This document shows positions 32,601-44,600 of a DNA stretch of 64,000 nt, piece after piece. The DNA comes from Actinostola sp. cb2023. Taxonomy: Eukaryota; Cnidaria; Anthozoa; Actiniaria; Actinostolidae. The notes beneath the pieces were generated by a model. The model saw only the letters and a program-made list of their open reading frames with translations, had not been told where the DNA came from and did not search any database. The translations under genes and the position numbers were made by a program. The stretch is from positions 139,907 through 203,906 of the forward strand of contig JAUJYZ010000830.1 of the NCBI GenBank assembly GCA_033675265.1, read 5' to 3'. Within the stretch, counting starts at the first letter, position 1. Every line of letters begins with the position of its first letter.

Positions 32601-35600
32601 GACATCCTCGCCTGTTAAAGAGTGCACATCATTTTCTCCGGCCGTTACTCTGTTTTTCAGGTGTTCTCCTATGTTCTTGTGCTTTGGACAAATGAGATTA
32701 TACGATTCCCTTGTTTCCTGAGAGTCGAAATGCAGCTCGAGGCACTGTTCATGGTACCAGTGTTCGCATGATGGGAAACTGCATCCAATCCACATCGTGT
32801 TTTTTGGAGGTTTAAATGTATTTCCTTGGTATTTACACCTGTTTTTGTGGTAAAAAGTGCAGTGTGTAGGGCTATCCTCGTTATCACTATCTTCATCACT
32901 GTCATACATGTCTCTTTCACCCTCGAGATCAGCCAGCGAGGCTGTTGCAGCTAGATCAATCACAGCACTGCTCAATTCATCATCCCTCTTATTTATAGAA
33001 TCAAGCAATATACCATTATCTAGATCTAACAGCTCTGAACTCGAAATGACATCGTTCTCGTCTGGTGCGAGGGAATGCTGCCAAACGGCAAATGTTTCCA
33101 ATTCTGGAGCATTAATAGAAATGATGTCGCTTCCTTGCAGTTTTAAAATATTTGCATTTACAAGGCCAGGGACCATACCCAGAATCTCCAGTGTTTTTAC
33201 GACTTCCTTTTCTGCACGGTCCATTCCACGCTTGATGTGGTTTTCTATATCATGTGGCCACTGTGGAGGGGGCAGAACGTTCACATATTTTCCTCGCATT
33301 TTAAGTTCATGTAACTTTTGAATTCTTCCAGAAAGATCTATCATATCTAGCATACTTAAGTCCGATTTACCCCTATTACACCCGCGTAACTTTGAGAAAT
33401 ATTAATGTTCTTCACACGTGTTCGATCCAAATGTCCACGGATGAAAGGGATGCTGGTACAGTGTGGACACTCGAACCGTGAACACTTCGAGTTTTTTTCG
33501 AACTTTTTTTTTTCTAACTTTCTATTGCCTCATAGCCTCTCAAATGGAGCATTGAGTTTAAATACACTTAGTGATCAAAATGAATCATTTTTCTGATCAA
33601 TTTGCTTAATTGATAATTTATATATATGTGTTAGAAAAAACCTAAGTGTTCACGGTTCGAGTGTCCATACTGTAATAGGTTACAATGATTATTATTCAAA
33701 AGTCTAGGCTTATTTGACATTGTCAGTTCTTATTGTTCTTCCAATTCCTCACGAATAGTACAATAGAGGCCTTCTTTTTCTTGTACTGAACCTGATAACA
33801 ATCGATCGATGATCGATGATCGATTTTCATCGATTGTCATTTTTCTTGTGTGACTATCGATTGGTGATCGATTGGCCAAAACCAATCGATATCAATCGAT
33901 TAAGTATATCGATTATGATCGATTGTTCGATTGGTTTTCCGATCATCGATTGTCATCGATTGCGTACACCGGGTTACACGGAACCCGGCGGACAACTTTG
34001 GATCCGACATGAGATTCGTCCGGTTATGCCTTGCGTTTACACGGGTCTGCTCTATCAGGACTAATTTTGTACCGCTTAACCGGACTAGTTTTATACCTGC
34101 AAAATAGGAGGTACAACATTGTACCTGACCGGTTCCAAGTTCGTCCGGTATGTAAACATTTTTGACCGGTTAAGATTTGTTCCGACAGGGTGACCAACCA
34201 ACTCGTGCCCAGTCCCCTAAGGGTAAACGACACATATTTGTTGATATATTGCTCGGTTTAGGCTTGTGCACTAGTAAAAACATCTGACATATTCATGATA
34301 ATACCGGTACCATGTAAACAGAACTGTAAAGGGTTCAAAATAAAGACGGCATCTTGTAAACACAGCTAAACCGATACAATTTCATACCGGACCCAAATTC
34401 ATCCGGTACCATCAGGTTCCGTGTAAACGCAGCCTGAGCGAAACAAATATCGTCAATTCTCTGAGAAATGCCACAATTTAATTATCTAAGACTCGTTGAA
34501 GGATTTTACGAATACTCAGGCGAATTGAGCAAAATTCAGGTGCTACAAATATAAACTACTCAACGATCAAAATAATCATTTAAGCCATTTCACGCACGTC
34601 TTTCTTGCAAATTCACGGATCACGGTTTTATCTTTTGTTTATGAAGTGTTTTTCACGATTCACGCGCCATTTTTGGGCCAAATCACGCGTCACGTGTAAC
34701 CCCTTTGCTACCCTGTTGTATTCAACAATTACGAAGTCCAAGCGTTATTCTCAGGTTGGAAAACACGAAAGAAACTTTACAAAAGCCAACATCACCAAAA
34801 CCTTGAAGCACCAGCCATATTGTGGACATGAAAATTTAATTCAAGAACAAGCATCTCCATCTGCAGTCGGCTACAAGACGGCTACAACAAAACTCCTTGA
34901 ACTTGTCGGTTTTCTCTGTCGAAGCACATGGCAAACTGAAGCCGTTTTCCTCTATTTAGAATCGTCTTAATTAAGTAAAGTGTCCCAAATTCAGAATAAT
35001 TTCAGTCAAATCCGTGCGTTAAATCCGTTTCATCAAAGCTGTGCGTAACGGCCTCCGCGACCTCGCCTTATATGATCTGACCAATCACGTTCCGTTCTAA
35101 AAATAGATGATGGGTCAAGAGCCCAATACGGGAGATTCCTTCTCAGTACCTCATTTTCCCCTGCATGCGGTAACTTCGAGGGGGGGAGGGGGGGTTATTT
35201 CAAATTGTGTAACCGGCAAGGGGGAAGAGGGGCGGCGGCGCTTAATCGAGGGGGAACGCTTAATCGAGGGTGGGCGATTACCAAAGAAAATAATGATTTT
35301 TGCAGAGGTCAAAGTCACGCATTCTTTAAAATAATAACAGCAACAATAATTCCTGAAGGTAACAACCAGCGACCCCCTCTCTCCGCGTCACTGTTCTTTG
35401 ACAGTGTCTGTTTTATTTCTTTTATTTCCAAAAATGAGCTCTTAAATAAACAGTTTCTACAATGGATTCAAAACACTTTCTCCCAGCAAAGGGCGTTTCA
35501 TTGGTCGAAGTTTATTCAGTATTATAACCCATCGATAAATTTTCGCGCGCGCCCATTGGTCAAAACGGGTCATGTGGTACAATTTCACTGGACGGATGTC

Positions 35601-38600
35601 AGGTAATATCTCCCAGTTTTGAGATGATATCTCCCACTTTGGAGAAAAATGAAATTATCTGAACTTTTTTAAGACTGTAATGTATTTTTAATAGGTAAAT
35701 TAGCTTGTATAACATATATGTGGTGTACTAGTACTTGTTCATTTTTGGGAATTTTAACGTTGATATAATATACGACAGGGATTTGCATTGAGGTATTTTT
35801 TTATAATTGTTCGATCCTTGAACTACGAACAAACGTCAAAATCGGCGACCTAAAAGTCACCGGGAGTTCAAAAGCCAGTCGAGTTCAGATCGCTCAACTG
35901 AACAGTTTCCTCCCTTGCTCCTTCTTACTCTTTCAGGGATATTTTCGTTAAAAACGCTCAAATGGCGCTGAAACGCTGTCACAACATCGAAAGTAGTAAG
36001 AAAAACACATTAGTGGAAGAAAGTTTTATTATTTACGAAAAATCTTGAAATACGGAGGGATGATTTTAAGCCACATACATTTACTGTAAATATGCAAATG
36101 AAACGGTCTTCACAGATAATGAGCTTGGGCTCCCTGTAATTCAGCCAGCATCAAAGACGCCACAGGAACCCCATCTCAACACAGGAAGCCCACTCGAGAT
36201 TAGTTTCGCAGCAATAATGCGTGACTTTGACTTCTGCAATTTTGATCGGCGTTATAGGGTATTTTCTTTGGTAATACATGTACACCAAATTCGACTGAAG
36301 TCGTATTTTATATTTCGAGATGCGGTCAGTGCGGTATCGTCCTGGTCTGCGGTCTGCAGTCTGCTGTATTTGGTGATTTTGGCCTACGGTATACAGTGAA
36401 ATTCATGATCATGATTTCTTTGGCGTATTTCGGTATTCCGGTGTTTTCCAAAACATTATTACTGTAGTTTCAAATTTCAAATTTTTTTTTTTTTTGATGC
36501 GGTATATTACGGAATCAGCTACCCCCCAACGTCCCCCTCCATATACATCTGTATTTATATCTGATTCTGATTTACTAGCATTTTGATACTGATTTTCAGT
36601 GATACTGACGTTATTCAAACTCTCATTCGGTCTCCTTTCAGGTTGCATAAGTAATCTATTTTTTTTTGCTTTTTTGTGTGTGTAATCTGATCCGATTTCA
36701 GTCGTTTCAGCCGTTTCGATTCAGCGTTTTACCGCCTTTCTAATTTTTTAATCGAGAAGAAAGTCCCAGTGTGAACGCAGCCTTACTGAACTTTGATTTT
36801 AAAAAAGCTTAGAGTCCTTTCTTTTGTAGAAATTGCTAACGACGAAAACTTCTGGAGGTGTGACCCATAATGATGACAAACTCCAACTCGGAGCGCAAGC
36901 ACCACATAATTATTTAACAGAAACAAACGGTTTTGACAAAGTTTTTCGTAACGGATTAAGACGCAAGGAAGATACGCTGGCCGTTTTTCCTCAAGGCAAA
37001 ATTCAAAAAGTTATATTTAAATTCAAGCGGTCTACGGGTCGGGTAGATTCTGCCGCGCAACCCAATTCTGCCTTGACGCCGAGATGTGGAGTAAAGGACA
37101 CGAATTCTGAAAGTCAAAGTGGCTGGTCTCACTTTGCGAAAAGTTTACCAGCAAAAATCCGAAGACGATTTCGTCGTTACTCGGTTAAAAAAAAAGCAGG
37201 TAAAAATGTAAAATGGTTCACTCACACTCTCAAATGGACAATCAATAAATGGAGCTCCAAAATGACTTCCTCGCAAGCTAATGCTACATTAGCGAAGGCT
37301 TTCCTTGCTTGGGCCGAAGTGAGCCCTTTGGTGTTTCGTTGGGAGTCAAATCCAACTCTGGCCAATATTAAGATTGAGTTCTTAAAAGGTTAGTGTAGAA
37401 AACATAGTATATTTACTTGCCCTCAGGTGTGCACGTGAGATGTTATGTTTAGACGTGTATGACCACAGGCAGCCCAACCATTGCTTTTGACTGAGGCTAT
37501 TCAATAATAAATATACTGAAATATAAATACTTTTTTTGATGGGTTTCCTGTGGTAGAGCGCGCGCGCGCAATACGAATTATATTGGGCTTCCTGTGTTAA
37601 GTAAGGTATAATGTTGGGCTCTGTCACAGGCAGCCCAACCATTGCTTTTGAGGCTACTAAATAATCAAATAAAATGATATTTGCGTTTTTTTTATGGGTT
37701 TCCTGTGGTTGAGCACGCGCGCGCATTTATATATTGGGTTCCCTGTGTATAGAAATGTATAATGTTGGGATCCCTGTGTGCGTCCTGCGGGACGCGCCCG
37801 CAGCAAATGTGTATATTTACACATTTGTAAATATACATGTGTAAATATTTGTAAATATACATGTGTAAATATACACATGTACTGCGGGACGCGCGGGATG
37901 TGCACAGGGAGCCCAACATTATACCTTACTCAACACAGGAAGCCCAATATAATACGTATTGCGCGCGCGCTCTACCACAGGAAGCCCATCAAAAAAAGAC
38001 GCGCGAATATAAATGTATTTATATTTATTATAAATAGCCTCAAGAGCAATGGTTGGGCTGCCTGTGGCTCTGTGCGCGACCCGCGCGTCCCGCAGTATAT
38101 GTGTATATTGGGCAAGGGACTCGAAACAAGGTATGAAATTCGGTCACGTGACAAATACGTTTTTGCCCCTAATCTTTGTCAAAATGACGTGAAAATTCAA
38201 TTTTTCTTCGAATAACTAAACTTTACCGTATTCTCTAAACACTTCATAAGTTTCAGTCGTGTAAGGCAGTCACCGTACGCTGAGAAACTTTAATTTTGAC
38301 ATTTTGCGCCTCATGGACCGATGTGCGCCGCACTTCTCTGGTGCACTTTTCTGTGAAGCAGTCGGATTTTACCTTCGAGAGGACATCGGCAAGCGCTCGG
38401 CAAATCTGAATTGTGCTCTTGTTTGCAGTATCTCTTGGGACGCACATTTACCATTATAACTGATCATCGCCCACTTCTTACTCGTTTGGGACCAGATCGA
38501 TCGTCCTGTACCTGTTCATGCCGCTGCCAGAATTCAACGCTGGGCTCTCATTCTACAATCTTACAGTTATAAGATAGAGTATCGGAACACTGCAGCTCAC

Positions 38601-41600
38601 TCAGATGCAGATTTTGTATCTTTTTTTTTTTTTTTTTAACAATTTTTTATTTGAAATGTACTACATCACAATTACATTACAAAAATGACAGAACAAGTAG
38701 GAATAACAGCTTTTTTGAAAATAGTTTTACATTGTACAGTATATCCATAAGGACAATAATACTAAATAGAAAAACAAGCATGCAATAAAATTAAATTTAA
38801 GTGAAGACAAACAAATATCAGTACATTTTGAACGAGGAAGCGACAAAAAAGAAAAAATGTGCATGTAAATATACAATACTAAGATATATCAGGTTTTATT
38901 GTAGATAAACAAAAGAAGTTTGTTCCATTTTTTGTAATGGTATGGTAGCTTATCTTTGTTTGTAGCTATCCTAAATTCAATATCGTAAGTATACCTAATC
39001 CGTGGTACAAATAAAGAAACTGTGGGAATCATTTTTTTTAAACTGCATTTATAAATAAAATACTTAGCTAGCAATAGTATGTGGTTGATCAAAACTTTAT
39101 CATCACCTAATTTACAAACACCAAGAATAATGTCCACTTCGTTTAGATCCTCCAATATAACATTGTAGGCTGCTAGCCATTCGGCTAACAATTTCCAAAA
39201 AACGTCAACTTTCTCACATTCAACAAGCAAGTGTTCAAGAGTTTCTTCGTGAGAGCCGCAGAAGGAGCAGAGAGGAGAGTCAGATTTCCCAATTTTATAT
39301 AAAAGTTTCTTAGTGTAAACTATGCGGTGTAATACTTTAAATTGAAATTCTCGGGTTTTGGTATCAAGACAACACTTAGCAGGAAGAGTATAAATGTCAG
39401 GCCAATCCAGATCCGTTTTAAATTTATTTTCGTATTTCGTTTTTGCAGAAGGGGGTATGATTAGGTTGTCGATAAATGACGAGTATACTTGTTTTGATGT
39501 AATCTTTAAAAGAGAATACTGTTTTCCTTTGAGACGAAGAAAGAAGAGCTGACTTAATGGTTTTGTTAAAGATAAAATAGTTGCACGGTTTTCCTTTATT
39601 TTTAACCGCCATTCATGTGGAAAGGAATGTAAGACACCATTCAACGCGAGGCGCTCTGTTGATGAAAGTCGATTTAATAAAAGGAGGTTTAACGTTCCGT
39701 GCTGATCGTACAGATCTCCGATTTTGTAGATTCCTTGAGACCATATATTCCTGTAGAAAACAGAATATTTATCAATACAGATGAAGCGATTATTCCAAAT
39801 TATCTCATTCGAAATTTCCTCAATAGTGTTTGGTTCATACTTATTCAGCCTAAACCATGCTTTGATACATTCTTCGTAAAATCTAGGAAGCCGTAAAGAG
39901 AGTTTGTTTGGGTCGTAATTGCATTTGAAAAGGAATGCTCCACCTACACTATTTAGGTGGTGGTCTAAAATCGTTTTCCATGAGCGGTGCGGCTCTTCTA
40001 CATATTTCTTGATACACATAACTCGTTGAGAAGTGATTGCTGACTCCACATCCGTCATTTTTAACCCTCCTTTCTCGAAGTCACTTATTAGAGCATGACG
40101 TTTAACTTTATCCTTTCCATTCCATACAAAGTCGTAAAGAAGGCTATTTATTTCCTTTAAGGTAGGTTGATCAACTGAAACTAGCGAGGTGCAAAACAAA
40201 ATCTTGGGAATAGCAAAGGATTTAATAACTTGTATTTTACCCATAATGGTGAGACCCCTCCATTTCCAGCTTCGAAACAAACTTTTAAGTTTATTTATCA
40301 TTGACTCATAATTTAATTTCTTGAAGAGAAGATTATCATAACTAAAGAAGACCCCTAAAATCCTCACTTTCTTCTTAATTTCCTTGACTTGCAAATCCTT
40401 TGATGACATTTTTGCTGACCCTAGGCAGAAAAACTCAGTCTTGTCGTCGTTTATCTTAAGACCCGAGTGGATATAAAATTCATTTAAAATATCACTCAAT
40501 TTGTGAAAACTTTCTATGTTACGTAGGAAGACTGTTAAATCATCTGCGAATGTAACCATCTTAATTTCTTCCTGTCTAATTAATAACCCTTCTATATGGT
40601 TATTGTACCTTATGTGAGATAACAATGTTTCCAGCACCATGATAAAAAGATAAGGTGTGAAAGGGGGTCTCCTTGTCGGACGCCCCTTGAAATCTTAAAG
40701 AATGGGGATGCTACTCCATTATTCATTACACAACTGGATATGTTGTTATAGAAAGTTTCAACCCACGATATGAGAGAGGGTCCAAAGTTAAATTCTCTTA
40801 GAGTCTTGTTTAGAAAGTCCCAGTTTACTGAATCAAACGCTTTTTCAAAATCTATAGTAACAAGTAAGGCATCTATATGTTTTGTTTTCGTGTAGTCAAG
40901 AACGTCGTCAATAGTTCGCACGGCATCGAAAATTGTTCTTCCATGCACAAAGGCATGCTGATTATGGTGAATTATAGCAGGCAGAACTTTCTCTAATCTT
41001 CTGGCAATTGTTTTGGACCCGATTTTGGCATCAACGTTAATCAGTGAAATTGGTCTCCAATTTTTAATAAGACATCTGTCTTTGTCTTTTTTCTCGATTA
41101 AGGTGATTACTGCTTGTCTCTGTGACGTTGATAGTTCACCGTGCTTGTAACTATGGTTCAAAGATTCCACTAGTATTTTCCCTACCAGCGGCCAGAACGT
41201 TTTGTAAAATTCAGCAGAAATACCGTCGTTACCGGGCGATTTGTTGTCAGAAAAGATTTTTAAGGTTTCGAGACATTCGTTTACAGATAATTCTCCTTCG
41301 CAAGATCTTTTCATTTCTTCTGACAGTTTAGGGATGTTCCCGCTTGGGAAAGAGGAGCTCGACGGATCACGACCACCAGCTAGAGTTTTATCTTCATATA
41401 AGTTTTCATAAAAAGCCTGGATTTCTTGCATGATTATCGTCGGATCCGTAATAGTTTTCTTGTTTAAAGATAATTTACGTATTACTGTTTTCTTTTTTCT
41501 ATTACTTTCCAGATTAAGAAAAAACTTATTATTTTTTTCTCCTTTTTCGTGCCAATTAACTCTGGAGCGAATTATAGTACCTTGAGTTATATAATCATAT

Positions 41601-44600
41601 TCAGCTTCGTATTCACCCTTAACCTGCTCTAATTCCTCGAGGCTCTCATTATTTCCTATTGTGTCGTGTCTACTTTCAGCTTCTTTTAATCTTCCCTCGA
41701 TCAGTTTCAACTTTTTCCCTTCTCTCTTTGGCTTTATTTTTACTATAAACGATAGTTTCCTGACGGATTTTGTATTTTATCCAATCCCATTTTATTCTCG
41801 GGTCCTTTGTATCCTTAACATCATCTAACCAGTTAGAGAAACTACTCTTTATCATATTTGCATAATCGTCATTTTGTAGATGACTGTTGTTCATCTTCCA
41901 AAAAGATGAGCCGCGTTTACTACTTGATATGCTATTGATCTCAATGGTTACTGCAGAGTGGTCGGTTTTAACCGGAGTTATGATATCAACTACTTCTACC
42001 TCCTCTTGTAAAAAATCACTTATAATCCAATAGTCTAGTCGCCTTTGTATTACAGGCTTTTTTTGTCGCCACGTAAACGTTTTCTTTTTAGGGTTTCTTA
42101 ACCGCCATATATCTGATAAATCGAAAGTTAGCATTAGGTCTTCAAAATCCTTGACAGATTCTTTCGTTGAAGAAAGTTTCCCACCCGATCCATCAAGATC
42201 AGGGTTTAAAATGATGTTTAGATCTCCTCCTAACAGGATTGCATTTTCGGAGTTATCAAGAGATTGTATTTTTTCTTTAAGCAATTTAAAAAAAAGACGT
42301 TGCTCACCTACTTTGTTTGGGGTATAAATATTAACAAGAAGAAAAGGAGAATTTTGTATAGTTGCGTCCAAAATAACATATCTACCGTTATCGTCCAAGA
42401 GTTTATTTTTTACCTCGAAGTCTAAAGTATCGCGAACTAATATGGTAACGCCTTTGCTATGATTTGTTCCATGAGAAAAGAAAATATCTCCCCTCCACTG
42501 CTTCCTCCACTGACTTTCAAACTTCTTTTGTACTGTACGTTTCTTGTAAAAAGTAAATATCAGCTTTTTGGTCGTTGCACCAGTTGAAAATGGTCGTTCT
42601 TTTTTCGTAATTTCTAAGGCCACGAACGTTCAAGGATAGCATTTTGAAGTGAACATTAATACGATTCATTGATTTTGCAATGTTCTAAAATATTTCCAAA
42701 GACAAACTTCTTTTGTTTCTTTCGATATAGTTGAATCTCTAGAGAGAAAAACGCACTTAAACACTGAATATGAAAGTCAAATGAGTTGAACATTTGAATA
42801 GATCTATAAATGGTCGCTTCCTGTAAGTAAACAATCAGAATATACACAAAAATATGGAAATGAGGTATTACAAATACCCCACAAACAAGAACATTTATAG
42901 AGAAAACTATTATTTTCAGTTGCCAGTTATATACTGTATTGCAACTGTAGGCTGAGATTTTGTATCTCGCTTACCCTTACCTCAGGCGTGGTCTCCAGAG
43001 AGTGCAAATGTGAACTGTTATTTTCTAGAAGAGGAAGAATGTCAAATGTAACTAGTGAGATGATCAAAAAAGCGACCGCTGTGGATCCCCAATTGCCCAG
43101 AGTTTATAAGTACACTGTGTTTGGATGGCCTCAAGTCTTTGATCCTTCACTAATCCCCTACAAACACAGACGTGATGAATCGTCCGTGGAGCAAGGATGC
43201 CTTCTTTTGAGTACTCGAGTGGTCGTTCCACCCTCCTTACAAGTATCAGTGCTCAACGAGTTGCATGAAACCCATCCTGGAATGACAAGGATGAAAGGGT
43301 TAGCTCGTTCTTACGTATATGGTGGCCGAGAATTGATTTGGACATTGAACATTGTGTTTCATCATGCAAAGTTTGCCAGTCCATGAGGTCCAATCCTCCA
43401 AATGCACCAGTCCATCCTTGGACTTTTCCTTCCAAGCCATGGTCCCGCATTCATGTTGATTTTGCTGGACCAGTAGCTGGATGTATGTATTTTGTGTTAG
43501 TTGATGCATACAGTAAGTATCCAGAAGTTGTTAAAATGAACACTACTACAAGTAAAGCTACGATTAACGTTCTTCGAGAAATATTTAGTAGACACGGTCT
43601 GCCAGAAATACTAGTTTGAGATACTCAAATAAAACCGCTGGTATCTCTTTTCTGTATGTCGGTACCAAGTCGTTACTGGCTTTGATTTTAGCAGTCTCTG
43701 CATTTTCACCAGCTTGTTCATAATTATCAACTAAATGCATTACCAGAAATTACGGACATCTGACGTCACGGTATTAGTTTTCAGTACGATCGACATTTCA
43801 AAATGGCCGCTCAACAACACAAAGAAATGTATGGGACTTCAAATGTAATTTGAAATTTTGACATTTATACAGCTTTGAATTTTAGGTGCCGACTTCCAGA
43901 CGTAAAATATAGTCTTTATAACATATTCTGTGAACATTTTTGCATCGTTTAATTCATTGCACTGGACGCAAAATGGATCCAAAACAACAACGAATATTGA
44001 CAATACATGCCCCTTAATCGAGCAAAAAAAGTGTTACCTGCATTACTTTCCGAGCTTTAAACTTTCGATGATTGCATGGATCCATCGGTGCCGACATCTC
44101 CAACATTGCCTCAACTCACAGTAAGTCTAAATCCGTCAAAATGATATGATTTCGATGATACAAAAGGCCGCAAACCACAAGTGAAAAAGCACTATTTCTC
44201 GGAGGCCTGAGCAAACATCTGAGCTGTTGAATGTCCTGAAATCACCAAGAAATCACCCAAAATATAGCAATTTTCGCCGTTTGATTCCGACATTTTACAA
44301 GAACTTAGTAGCCTGGTAGTTTTATGTGTGATATTGCTGTTCAAAGAAGGTGAAGGCTCCTAAAAGCGGGAAATTCAAACTCATAGTTCATGGATTGGGC
44401 TTCCTGTGTTCTTTTTAAAATTTCGAAGTGTCAAGAGTGAGTCGTTCGTACTCTGTGCCGAGCGTAAGCAAGCTCTTCAATATTAAATCTATCAACCACA
44501 ACACAAACGCTTGGTATTTCTAAACAAACTTAGAGTAGTTTGGTTTTGATGAATTGATTTATTTTGATATAAATTCGAGGAGAATTTCGGACTGCCAGTA

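Larger units (their letters stand above)
30650..33973 (-). mobile_element. 3.3-kb DNA transposon with PHD/SAP gene, 6-bp duplication
   Basis: The termini CCCGGTGTACGCAATCGA (30650) and complement (ending 33973) match over 21 bp and are flanked by TTACAC (30644-30649 and 33974-33979). Subterminal regions (30660-30860, 33795-33970) are packed with ATCGAT/GATCGATTG words in opposite orientation. It carries a minus-strand PHD-like/SAP gene, a hairpin MITE and a TA MITE. No DDE transposase or other known transposition enzyme is recognised. Confidence 0.82.
30637..34434. mobile_element. Harbinger-like MITE split by a 3.3-kb insertion
   Basis: Left end GGCTCGTTTACAC (30637) resumes as GGAACCCGG after the insertion at 33980. 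Right end GGTTCCGTGTAAACGCAGCC finishes at 34434. The flanking TGA (30634-30636, 34435-34437) suits a 3-bp duplication. Without the insertion the MITE is about 470 bp with repeated CCGGT words and no ORF. Superfamily is inferred only from duplication length. Confidence 0.75.
29803..36782. mobile_element. Outer TIR element filling MMP intron 1
   Basis: GGCTGCGTTCACACTGGGAC (29804) and its complement (ending 36782) are inverted repeats of about 23 bp. Inside each end are arrays of CTGAAACGGCTGAAAC-type words in mirror orientation (29965-30060 and 36690-36745). No convincing flanking duplication. About 7 kb, of which at least 3.8 kb is later insertions. It could instead be two related elements in opposite orientation. 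Confidence 0.55.
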
